This document shows positions 1-5,742 of a stretch of 17,997 nucleotides of DNA, piece by piece. Location: NCBI GenBank assembly GCA_947454285.1, contig CANGJO010000010.1, forward strand, positions 1 to 17,997, in the 5' to 3' direction. Source of the DNA: Microbacteriaceae bacterium. GTDB lineage: Bacteria > Actinomycetota > Actinomycetes > Actinomycetales > Microbacteriaceae. The notes below the pieces were generated by a model. That model was not told the DNA's origin. It was given only the letters and a program-made list of their open reading frames with translations, and searched no databases. The first letter of the stretch is position 1. Each line of letters begins with the position of its first letter. The translations under genes were made by a program, and so were the position numbers.

Positions 1-15
1 ATTCTTGTTCTATAG

Positions 16-31
16 ACGAACAGTTGTTCGA
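16..31. promoter_or_regulatory. LexA (SOS) box
   Basis: The sequence ACGAACAGTTGTTCGA contains the perfect inverted repeat CGAAC-N4-GTTCG, which fits the actinobacterial/Gram-positive LexA operator (core GAAC-N4-GTTC). It ends 16 nt before the ATG of the LysM gene, where it would overlap the promoter or transcript start. In actinobacteria lexA is usually divergent from a LysM division-inhibitor gene, so this box may serve both genes; lexA itself lies outside the window and is inferred only. Confidence 0.85.
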
Positions 32-47
32 ATAGAAAGGTAAAAAG

Positions 48-335
48 ATGTCTCAAACCCCAGCAGCACGTAAGTTCTTCCGCACTGCAGTAGTTGTCGC
101 CATTGCCACAACCAGCATCTTTGGCTTCGTCAACACCGCGGCAGCAAACAGCCAGACCAGCAGCTCGGCTGCCAAATTCGAATACGTCACAGTTTCAGCC
201 GGCCAGACCCTGTGGGACCTTGCCGAACAAATTGCTCCAAACACCGATCCTCAGGACTGGATGCAGGACGTCGTAAACCTAAACGGTCTTACTTCAACCG
301 ACCTAAAGCCAGGACAGCGCATCGCGCTGCCTTAA
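48..335 (+). CDS. LysM-domain membrane-anchored protein, probable SOS cell-division inhibitor (DivS/ChiZ/YneA type)
   Basis: This 95-residue protein has a short basic N-terminus, one hydrophobic segment at about residues 13-32 (signal anchor or signal peptide), a Ser/Gln-rich linker at 33-44, and a single LysM peptidoglycan-binding domain at about 45-94, beginning YVTVSAGQTLWDLAE and ending LKPGQRIALP. No hydrolase domain is present. ATG 48 follows AGAAAGG (34-40) at 7-nt spacing. The LexA box at 16-31 lies directly upstream. In known systems (YneA in Bacillus, DivS in Corynebacterium, ChiZ in Mycobacterium) small LysM proteins next to lexA delay septation after DNA damage. The domain layout is seen in the sequence; the division-inhibitor role is inferred from architecture, operator and family context. 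A plain envelope LysM protein is the alternative. Confidence 0.8.
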   Translation: MSQTPAARKFFRTAVVVAIATTSIFGFVNTAAANSQTSSSAAKFEYVTVSAGQTLWDLAEQIAPNTDPQDWMQDVVNLNGLTSTDLKPGQRIALP

Positions 336-354
336 TTTGTTTGACTTTTTATCT

Positions 355-380
355 ATTTCAGATGGCAAGCCATCCGAAAT
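355..380. repeat. 26-bp near-perfect palindrome between the LysM gene and hisC
   Basis: Two 12-nt arms (355-366 and 369-380) flank a 2-nt AA centre, with a single mismatch (A360 against C375); the inner core is GATGGC-AA-GCCATC. As RNA it would form GATGG-CAAG-CCATC extended by ATTTC/GAAAT. It could be a terminator for the LysM gene, although only a weak U-run follows, or an operator ahead of the his operon. A TTGACT (-35-like) sits at 341-346, but no well-spaced -10 is visible. A second short palindrome, AAGGTAACCTT, lies at 405-415 just before the hisC start. Confidence 0.6.
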
Positions 381-420
381 TTAATCGCAGCCTTTCTGAG
401 GCGCAAGGTAACCTTGGGGG

Positions 421-1512
421 GTGGCTAATCTCGAAGACCTCCCAATCCGCGACGACCTAAAGGGTCGCAAACCATACGGTGCACCGCAGCTTGCCGTGCC
501 AGTTGCGTTGAACGTCAACGAGAACACCCACCGTATCCCAGAAGAGGTTGCGGTTGACATTATCGGTCGCCTGGCAGCAGCGGTCCTCGACATCAATCGC
601 TACCCAGATCGCGAATTTCTTTCGCTGCGCAACTCTCTTGCCAGCTACCTTGGCTCAGACCTAACCGCTGAAAACATTTGGGCAGCTAACGGCTCCAACG
701 AAGTAATTCAGCACATCTTTCAAGCATTCGGTGGCCCAGGTCGCAGTTCACTTGGCTTTGGCCCTACCTATTCAATGTATGGATTGATCGCTCAGGGCAC
801 CGGCACAAGCTACGTTGATGCGCCACGACTAGACCGATACGAACTTTCACCTGAACTTGTTCGCGAAGCGATTTTGGATCACAAGCCAAACATCGTGATG
901 CTATGTTCGCCAAACAATCCAACCGGAACACCGCTCAGCCTCAGCTGCATCGAAGCTGCTTACGAGGCAGTAACAGAAGCAACCGGCGGGGTAGTGGTTG
1001 TTGATGAGGCCTATGCCGAGTTCGGTGGCAACACAGAGGTAAGTGCAATCAATCTGCTCGAAGGTCGCGAGCGTTTGTTGATTTCTCGAACCATGAGTAA
1101 GGCATTCGCTTTTGCCGGAGCTCGCGTGGGCTACCTAGCCGCCGACCCAGCAGTCATCGACGCGCTTCGCCTGGTGCGCCTGCCGTACCACCTGAGCGCC
1201 TTTACTCAGGCCGCAGCAGAGGCAGCTCTCGATCACGCAGACACCATGCTGGCCACAGTCGAGGACATCCGCTACCAGCGTGACCGCATCGTGTTGGAGC
1301 TAAAAGAACTTGGTCTAGATCCATACCGCTCTGACTCAAACTTCGTTTTGTTCGGTGGGCTCGAAGATCCAAACGCAGTATTCGAAGCACTGCTAGCCAA
1401 GGGCGTTTTGATTCGCAATGTTGGTATCCCGGGCACCCTTCGCGTGAGTGCGGGTACAGAGGCAGAGACCACAGCATTCCTTGAGGCACTTCGTCAGGTG
1501 CTCAAAAAGTAG
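421..1512 (+). CDS. hisC: Histidinol-phosphate aminotransferase
   Basis: A PLP-dependent fold-type I aminotransferase that converts imidazole acetol phosphate and glutamate to histidinol phosphate. The 363-residue length is normal for HisC. Visible motifs are NVNENTH (31-37), ANGSNE (89-94), SPNNPTG (163-169), DEAYAEF (195-201), the PLP Schiff-base lysine K227 in SRTMSKAF, and GARVGY with the phosphate-binding Arg at 235. The GTG start at 421 is chosen because the conserved N-terminus (LEDLPIRDDLKG.PYGAPQ) begins at once; the only ribosome-binding signals are AAGG at 405-408 and a G-run at 415-420. It leads a hisC-hisB-hisH-priA series. The hisD gene that usually precedes hisC in actinobacteria is missing here. 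Related aminotransferases (aromatic, cobalamin pathway) are ruled out by context. Confidence 0.96.
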   Translation: MANLEDLPIRDDLKGRKPYGAPQLAVPVALNVNENTHRIPEEVAVDIIGRLAAAVLDINRYPDREFLSLRNSLASYLGSDLTAENIWAANGSNEVIQHIFQAFGGPGRSSLGFGPTYSMYGLIAQGTGTSYVDAPRLDRYELSPELVREAILDHKPNIVMLCSPNNPTGTPLSLSCIEAAYEAVTEATGGVVVVDEAYAEFGGNTEVSAINLLEGRERLLISRTMSKAFAFAGARVGYLAADPAVIDALRLVRLPYHLSAFTQAAAEAALDHADTMLATVEDIRYQRDRIVLELKELGLDPYRSDSNFVLFGGLEDPNAVFEALLAKGVLIRNVGIPGTLRVSAGTEAETTAFLEALRQVLKK

Positions 1513-1520
1513 TCCTTCGC

Positions 1521-1526
1521 TAAGAT
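1521..1526 (+). promoter_or_regulatory. Possible internal -10 element ahead of hisB
   Basis: TAAGAT in the 51-bp hisC-hisB gap would give a transcript start near 1533 and a leader of about 30 nt carrying the hisB ribosome-binding site GAAAGG (1551-1556, 7-nt spacing to ATG 1564). No convincing -35 is seen at the expected place, so this is weak. The same TAAGATT heptamer also lies before argH and in the rRNA promoter region. Confidence 0.25.
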
Positions 1527-1563
1527 TGACTAAACATTCATCGCATTCGCGAAAGGCAATTTC

Positions 1564-2163
1564 ATGAGCCGTACTGCAACTTTGCAGCGCAAGACTTCTG
1601 AATCATCGATTGAGCTAACCCTCAACCTCGATGGCACTGGTCGCGCCGACATTTCAACCTCGGTGCCATTCTTCGACCACATGCTTACCGCCTTCGCAAA
1701 GCACTCTCTTGTTGACCTAACTGTCAAGGCAACTGGTGACACCGATATCGATGTGCACCACACAGTCGAGGACACAGCAATCGTTTTGGGTCAGGCAATC
1801 AAGCAGGCTCTGGGCGACAAGGCAAAGATTGGTCGCTACGGCGATGCCACTGTTCCACTTGACGACGCCCTGGCTCGTGCAGTGGTTGATGTGTCAGGAC
1901 GCCCTTACTTGGTTCACACCGGTGAGCCTGAAGGATTTGAATTTCACCTAATCGGTGGCCACTTCACTGGGTCAATGGTGCGTCATGTTTTTGAGGCAAT
2001 CACTCTGAATGCCGGAATCACCGTGCACCTGACTGTGCTCGATGGTCGCGACGCTCACCACATTGCCGAGGCAGAGTTCAAGGCTTTTGCTCGCGCATTC
2101 CGTAAGGCCGTTGAGGTAGATTCGCGCGTTGAAGGAATTCCTTCAACCAAGGGTGCACTGTAA
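1564..2163 (+). CDS. hisB: Imidazoleglycerol-phosphate dehydratase
   Basis: A manganese-dependent dehydratase converting imidazole glycerol phosphate to imidazole acetol phosphate, the substrate of HisC. This is the 199-residue monofunctional form, without the histidinol-phosphatase domain fused in E. coli. Metal and substrate-binding signatures are intact: FFDHM (36-40), DVHHTVED (63-70) and DAHHIAEAEFKAFARA (163-178). The conserved C-terminus VEGIPSTKGAL is also present. ATG 1564 follows GAAAGG (1551-1556) at 7-nt spacing. The stop codon is directly followed by the hisH GTG, so the two genes should be translationally coupled. The codons for VEGIPST form a 20-bp perfect palindrome, listed separately. 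Confidence 0.97.
   Translation: MSRTATLQRKTSESSIELTLNLDGTGRADISTSVPFFDHMLTAFAKHSLVDLTVKATGDTDIDVHHTVEDTAIVLGQAIKQALGDKAKIGRYGDATVPLDDALARAVVDVSGRPYLVHTGEPEGFEFHLIGGHFTGSMVRHVFEAITLNAGITVHLTVLDGRDAHHIAEAEFKAFARAFRKAVEVDSRVEGIPSTKGAL
2128..2147. repeat. 20-bp perfect palindrome at the 3' end of hisB
   Basis: GTTGAAGGAATTCCTTCAAC is its own reverse complement. In mRNA it would form an 8-bp stem with an AATT loop, ending 1 nt before the putative hisH ribosome-binding site AAGGG (2149-2153). It encodes the strongly conserved VEGIPST, so protein constraint may explain it. Confidence 0.7.
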
Positions 2164-2796
2164 GTGGTAGCACCCCGCGTAGTCGTTCTAGATTACGGCA
2201 GTGGTAACGTTCACTCTGCAGCAAAGGCGCTCGCCGAAGCCGGTGCCAATGTTGAGTTAACTCGTGACCGCGATGCAGTTTTGAAAGCCGACGGTTTATT
2301 AGTTCCTGGCGTTGGGGCATTCGCCGCTGTTATGGATCAGCTAAACGAAATCAATGCCGGCGAATTAATCGACAAGCGTCTGGTCGCCGGTAAACCAGTC
2401 ATGGGAATTTGTGTTGGCCTGCAAGTGATGTTTGAACTTGGAGTCGAGCACGGTTTAGAAACTCCGGGTCTTGGTCAGTGGCCGGGCACAGTTGAGAAAC
2501 TTGATGCACCGGTTCTTCCGCACATTGGATGGAACACCGTAGAAGCTGCAAAGAATTCAAAACTTTTCAGCGGTGTTGAGTATGAGCGTTTTTATTTCGT
2601 GCACTCCTACGGAGTTAAGAAATGGGAACTCGTTGTCGATGGCCCACTTGCGGCACCAAAAGTTACCTGGGGTGACTACGGTGGCAAATTTATTGCTGCA
2701 GTTGAAAACGGACCATTGACGGCAACACAGTTTCACCCAGAGAAATCTGGTCAAGCAGGAATCAAGTTACTCAGTAACTGGCTCGGAACTTTTTAG
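2164..2796 (+). CDS. hisH: Imidazole glycerol phosphate synthase, glutaminase subunit
   Basis: A class I glutamine amidotransferase subunit that delivers ammonia to HisF, which is not in this window. At 210 residues it shows the full glutaminase triad: nucleophile C83 in GICVGLQ, and H191 with E193 in the motif HPEKS. The N-terminal VLDYGSGNVHS and PGVGAF (48-53) are typical of HisH. The GTG start at 2164 abuts the hisB stop codon; AAGGG at 2149-2153 (10-nt spacing) lies inside hisB, and coupled translation is likely. priA follows 12 bp later. Confidence 0.96.
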   Translation: MVAPRVVVLDYGSGNVHSAAKALAEAGANVELTRDRDAVLKADGLLVPGVGAFAAVMDQLNEINAGELIDKRLVAGKPVMGICVGLQVMFELGVEHGLETPGLGQWPGTVEKLDAPVLPHIGWNTVEAAKNSKLFSGVEYERFYFVHSYGVKKWELVVDGPLAAPKVTWGDYGGKFIAAVENGPLTATQFHPEKSGQAGIKLLSNWLGTF

Positions 2797-2808
2797 TAAG
2801 GAATCAAA

Positions 2809-3555
2809 ATGTCAAAGTATCTAGAACTACTTCCTGCAGTTGATGTTGCAGATGGAAAGGCAGTTCGCCTTACCCAAGGTGAAGCCGGATCTGAAACCGA
2901 TTACGGTAGCCCACTCGAAGCTGCACAGACTTGGATCAATGCCGGTGCTGAGTGGATTCACTTGGTGGATCTAGACGCAGCCTTTGGTCGCGGCGACAAC
3001 CGTGCCATCATTCGCGAAGTTGTTGACTCGGCAAAAACTGAACTTGGCCGTGGCGTAAAGATTGAACTCTCAGGAGGAATTCGCGATGACGCTTCGCTAG
3101 AAGCAGCGCTTGAGGCAGGCGCAACTCGCGTCAACCTTGGCACCGCTGCACTAGAGAACCCGGAGTGGACTGAGAAAGTAATTGCAAAGTTTGGCGATGC
3201 AATCGCCGTTGGTCTTGACGTTCGCGGCACCACACTTGCCGCACGTGGTTGGACTCGCGAGGGCGGCGACCTCTGGGAGGTGCTTGCTCGACTAGAGGAT
3301 GCCGGTTGCCCGCGTTACGTAGTTACCGATGTCACCAAAGACGGCACGCTTAAGGGTCCAAACATCGAACTGCTTCGCGAGGTAATGCAGCGAACCAATA
3401 AGCCTGTTGTCGCATCGGGTGGCATCTCATCTCTTCAAGACATCACCGATTTGCGTGCTCTGGTAAACGAAGGCCTAGAGGGCGCAATTCTTGGCAAGTC
3501 ACTTTACGCAGGCAAGTTCACGCTTGAAGAAGCACTTGCAATCGCAAATGCATAA
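2809..3555 (+). CDS. priA: Bifunctional phosphoribosyl isomerase A (HisA/TrpF)
   Basis: A (beta/alpha)8-barrel isomerase. In actinobacteria PriA acts on ProFAR (histidine pathway) and on phosphoribosylanthranilate (tryptophan pathway). The 248 residues include the catalytic aspartates D12 (LPAVDVADGKAVRLTQGEAG) and D174 (VVTDVTKDGT), the phosphate loops SGGIRDD (88-94) and ASGGIS (202-207), and R146/W148 in AARGWTREGGD. The last motif corresponds to the RGW loop of mycobacterial PriA that allows dual activity, so the bifunctional assignment is favoured over plain HisA. ATG 2809 follows TAAGGA (2797-2802) at 6-nt spacing. Confirming the tryptophan role would require showing that no separate trpF exists in the genome. 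Confidence 0.93.
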   Translation: MSKYLELLPAVDVADGKAVRLTQGEAGSETDYGSPLEAAQTWINAGAEWIHLVDLDAAFGRGDNRAIIREVVDSAKTELGRGVKIELSGGIRDDASLEAALEAGATRVNLGTAALENPEWTEKVIAKFGDAIAVGLDVRGTTLAARGWTREGGDLWEVLARLEDAGCPRYVVTDVTKDGTLKGPNIELLREVMQRTNKPVVASGGISSLQDITDLRALVNEGLEGAILGKSLYAGKFTLEEALAIANA

Positions 3556-3558
3556 TTC

Positions 3559-4347
3559 ATGAAGAGTCACGATCACCAACACATCAACAAGGATCCGCTT
3601 GCGGATTCTGCTGGTGTGCCATGGGATGGTCGCGCTTTCAACGACAACCCATTCGCAAACGACGATGGTTCAGCACGTCCGGAATTAATTTCTGCAATCC
3701 GTGAGTTTCACGAATCCGGTGACGCCACAAATGTGTTTGCAGAATTCTCAAAGTCACGTTTGCTAATTCCACTGCTAGCCGATCTTGGTGAATCGGGCGA
3801 GGGCGCACATGGGCAAACTGTCGACAAAAGCGCCGACCTATCCATCGTGAATGTTGAAACCCCCGACGGCCAAGTTGGGCTTCCGGTTTTTAGTTCAGTG
3901 GATTCAATGAAATTGTGGAACGCCACCGCACGACCAGTGCCAAGCGATGCAATTAGAGTCGCTCTTGCTGCTGCTAGTGAAGGCAACACCCGAATTATTT
4001 TGGACCCGGGTTCAGAAACGGAATTCGCATTTAGACGCGCGGCAATCGCAGCCATGGCGCAACAGCAAACTTGGAACCCGCCGCACCTATCGGAGTTGAT
4101 TACAGCGGAGTTCGAAATAGGCGTGGCCAACGAGGATTCGATTGCCAAGGTATTGATTAGTTCTCTTGACCCGCAGTCACGACTAGCCGGACCAGAGGTA
4201 AAAGTTGAACTGCAGGTCGTTGCCGGATTAAATAAAGAACAACTTGAAGAAGTCCTTCATCGAGTTACGCAGAATTGGGCCGAGAGTGAAATCATCTCGA
4301 GCTCGGTTGATTCAATGGCACTGGTTGTAAAACCAGCCGATAAATAA
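3559..4347 (+). CDS. SseB-family protein
   Basis: A 262-residue, apparently soluble protein with no signal peptide. It has a disordered His/Asp-rich N-terminus, a conserved SGVPWDGRAFNDNPF segment (18-32), and an SseB-like N-terminal domain that includes RLLIPLLADLGE and, later, GLPVFSSVDSMKLWN. The molecular function of this family in actinobacteria is unknown. The gene starts 3 nt after the priA stop with no clear ribosome-binding site, so translation is probably coupled to priA. This priA-sseB pairing is common in Microbacteriaceae, but a role in histidine synthesis has not been shown. Its stop codon lies only 3 bp from the stop codon of the convergent DUF1844 gene. Confidence 0.75.
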   Translation: MKSHDHQHINKDPLADSAGVPWDGRAFNDNPFANDDGSARPELISAIREFHESGDATNVFAEFSKSRLLIPLLADLGESGEGAHGQTVDKSADLSIVNVETPDGQVGLPVFSSVDSMKLWNATARPVPSDAIRVALAAASEGNTRIILDPGSETEFAFRRAAIAAMAQQQTWNPPHLSELITAEFEIGVANEDSIAKVLISSLDPQSRLAGPEVKVELQVVAGLNKEQLEEVLHRVTQNWAESEIISSSVDSMALVVKPADK

Positions 4348-4350
4348 AAG

Positions 4351-4689
4351 TTAGTTAACCGGTCCGGTGAATTTTTCACCAGGGCCAGCACCGGGAGCAT
4401 CCTTAATTGCTGATGCCTCACGGAACGCTAATTGCAGCGAACGTAATCCATCGCGAAGCGGGCGAGCGTGGTGGTCGCCAATGTCAGCTGCTGCGGCAGT
4501 AACCAAACCAGCTAAGGCTGTGATTAGCTTGCGAGCCTCGTCGAGGTCACCCTTGGCTCCGTCTTCGCCAAGCCCACACTGAATCGCGGCTGCGCTCATC
4601 AGGTGCACGGCAGTGGTGGTGATAACCTCCACTGCTGGAACTTCGGCAATGTCACGCACCTGATCGGCTACGTCCTTGAATTCGGCCAC
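4351..4689 (-). CDS. DUF1844 family protein
   Basis: A 112-residue, alanine-rich protein containing the family core VPAVEVITTTAVHLMSAAAIQCGLG and the segments LDEARKLITALAGLVTAAA and LRDGLRSLQLAFREAS. It is probably all-helical and cytosolic, and its function is unknown. The GTG start (4689-4687) is supported by AAGGAG (complement of 4698-4703) at 8-nt spacing. It is transcribed away from infC; the two genes share the short divergent region 4690-4730. The same neighbour relation is typical of actinobacteria and helps to identify the family. No intrinsic terminator is seen between its stop and the opposing sseB stop. Confidence 0.85.
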   Translation of the reverse strand: MAEFKDVADQVRDIAEVPAVEVITTTAVHLMSAAAIQCGLGEDGAKGDLDEARKLITALAGLVTAAAADIGDHHARPLRDGLRSLQLAFREASAIKDAPGAGPGEKFTGPVN

Positions 4690-4715
4690 TGGGGCTTCTC
4701 CTTTTGAATGGTTTC

Positions 4716-4724
4716 TGCTAGGCT
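4716..4724 (+). promoter_or_regulatory. Probable infC-operon promoter (extended -10)
   Basis: TGCTAGGCT is an extended -10 (TGn followed by TAGGCT, 4719-4724). No clear -35 is visible. A start 6-7 nt downstream falls at about 4730-4731, on the ATG of the upstream ORF at 4730, which would make that ORF leaderless and give infC a leader of about 160 nt. Confidence 0.45.
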
Positions 4725-4729
4725 AACCC

Positions 4730-4888
4730 ATGGCTCCAAGGTTCGTCCTTGGTCAGAAGTGGATTCAATTCCCACCCGCGTCTACCGATTCTTATAGGTT
4801 GCCGGGTAAAGCTTTGAAACTTACGTTTCTGCACGTAATCAGGCTCCCGCCTGTGATGTGGCCATTTATGTCATGTCCAGAGGAGTAA
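4730..4888 (+). CDS. Possible leaderless upstream ORF in the infC leader (52 codons)
   Basis: An open frame starting at ATG 4730 and ending at TAA 4886-4888 encodes a 52-residue peptide (begins MAPRFVLGQKW, ends MWPFMSCPEE). It starts 5 nt after the -10-like TAGGCT and has no ribosome-binding site, as expected for a leaderless mRNA. Its last two sense codons, GAG GAG, contain the infC ribosome-binding site, and its stop lies 3 nt before the infC AUC start in the same frame, so termination-reinitiation is possible. Against it: all three arginines use AGG, unlike the neighbouring genes, I recognise no family, and an ORF of this length can arise by chance. The stretch may act only as an RNA leader. 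Confidence 0.3.
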   Translation: MAPRFVLGQKWIQFPPASTDSYRLPGKALKLTFLHVIRLPPVMWPFMSCPEE

Positions 4889-4891
4889 CAG
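4736..4891 (+). promoter_or_regulatory. Structured infC leader RNA
   Basis: The leader holds three simple hairpins: CCAAGG-TTCGT-CCTTGG (4736-4752), TTACGT-TTCTGC-ACGTAA (4821-4838) and CAGGC-TCCC-GCCTG (4840-4853). CUCC stretches at 4734-4737 and 4844-4847 could pair with the infC ribosome-binding site GGAG (4882-4885). Leaders of infC-rpmI-rplT operons are known sites of autoregulation by L20 (E. coli, Bacillus) and by IF3 (E. coli); whether either acts here is inference. Confidence 0.45.
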
Positions 4892-5503
4892 ATCAGCGAT
4901 CCCCGTATCAATGAGCGCATCCGCGTGCCAGAGGTTCGCCTCGTCGGCGCCCAAGGTGAGCAAATTGGCGTTGTAAAAATTGAAGATGCCCTTCGTATGG
5001 CACAGGAGCAAGACCTAGACCTAGTCGAGGTAGCACCTACTTCAAAGCCGCCGGTTGCAAAGCTAATGGATTTCGGCAAATTCAAGTATGAAGCTGCCCA
5101 AAAAGTCCGTGAAGCCCGCAAAAACCAGGTCAACACCATTCTTAAGACCGTTCGTTTCGGACTAAAGATTGATGACCACGACTACGGCACAAAGCGCGCA
5201 CAGATCGTTAAATTCCTCAAGGCAGGTGACAAGGTCAAGGTGATCGTGGTTTTCCGCGGTCGCGAGCAGTCCCGCCCAGAAATGGGTATCAAGTTGCTTC
5301 AGAAGCTTGCTGAAGAAGTCGCTGAGTTGGGTGTTGTCGAATCGAATCCTTCGATTGACGGCCGCAACATGGTGATGGTTATCGGTCCGCTAAAGAACAA
5401 GGCTGATGCTAAGGCAGAGGCCAAAAAAGCAGCAGACAAGGCCAAAAAAGCCGAATCTGTAGAACAGCCAAAGGAATCGGCCGCTGAACCAGCAGCCGAG
5501 TAG
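4892..5503 (+). CDS. infC: Translation initiation factor IF-3, with a non-canonical AUC start
   Basis: IF3 binds the 30S subunit, prevents premature 50S joining and checks start codons. Read from ATC 4892, the 203-residue protein begins M-SDPRINERIRVPEVRLVG, matching the conserved IF3 N-terminus. The only standard start in this frame is GTG 4925 (codon 12), which would remove the conserved INERIR segment; an in-frame TAA at 4886-4888 rules out an earlier start. AGAGGAG (4879-4885) lies 6 nt upstream of ATC, ideal spacing. Other signatures are DFGKFKYEAAQK, FRGREQSRPEMG and GRNMVMVI. A Lys/Ala/Glu-rich tail follows from about residue 171. AUU starts are known for infC in E. coli, where they allow autoregulation. 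rpmI follows after 17 bp. Confidence 0.93.
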   Translation: MSDPRINERIRVPEVRLVGAQGEQIGVVKIEDALRMAQEQDLDLVEVAPTSKPPVAKLMDFGKFKYEAAQKVREARKNQVNTILKTVRFGLKIDDHDYGTKRAQIVKFLKAGDKVKVIVVFRGREQSRPEMGIKLLQKLAEEVAELGVVESNPSIDGRNMVMVIGPLKNKADAKAEAKKAADKAKKAESVEQPKESAAEPAAE

Positions 5504-5520
5504 AAAAACAGGAGATAGCA

Positions 5521-5715
5521 ATGCCAAAGCAGAAGACCCACTCGGGCGCCAAGAAGCGTTTCCGCTTCACCGGTAGCGGCAAGATCATGAAGCAGCAGAT
5601 CAACATGCGCCACAACCAGGAGCACATGTCAAACCGTCGCAAGCGTCGCCTAAACGTCGACCAGGTTGTTTCACCGGCCGACTACAAGACCCTCAAGACC
5701 CTACTCGGCAAGTAA
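5521..5715 (+). CDS. rpmI: 50S ribosomal protein L35
   Basis: A 64-residue, highly basic large-subunit protein. MPKQKTHSGAKKRFRFTGSGK is the typical L35 N-terminus, and the core includes RRKRRLNVDQ. ATG 5521 follows AGGAG (5510-5514) at 6-nt spacing. It is the second gene of the classical infC-rpmI-rplT operon, with 17 bp to infC and 27 bp to rplT. Confidence 0.97.
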   Translation: MPKQKTHSGAKKRFRFTGSGKIMKQQINMRHNQEHMSNRRKRRLNVDQVVSPADYKTLKTLLGK

Positions 5716-5742
5716 ACCGACCCAACTTTTTAGGAGCAACAA

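Noticed and set aside
4717..4785. tRNA-like fold in the infC leader (D-like arm, CCAAG-N7-CTTGG arm, TTCAATT loop)
   Set aside because: The arm resembling a T-arm has an A-C mismatch at the invariant closing pair, position 37 would be a pyrimidine, and no acceptor stem can form. It is not a tRNA gene and is probably a chance resemblance.
5409..5460. Repeat array in the 3' end of infC
   Set aside because: The repeated GCC AAA AAA GC units simply encode the Lys/Ala-rich C-terminal tail of IF3, which is common in actinobacteria.
4925..5503. infC starting at GTG 4925
   Set aside because: This start would cut off the conserved SDPRINERIR segment and has no ribosome-binding site at the right distance, whereas AUC 4892 has both.
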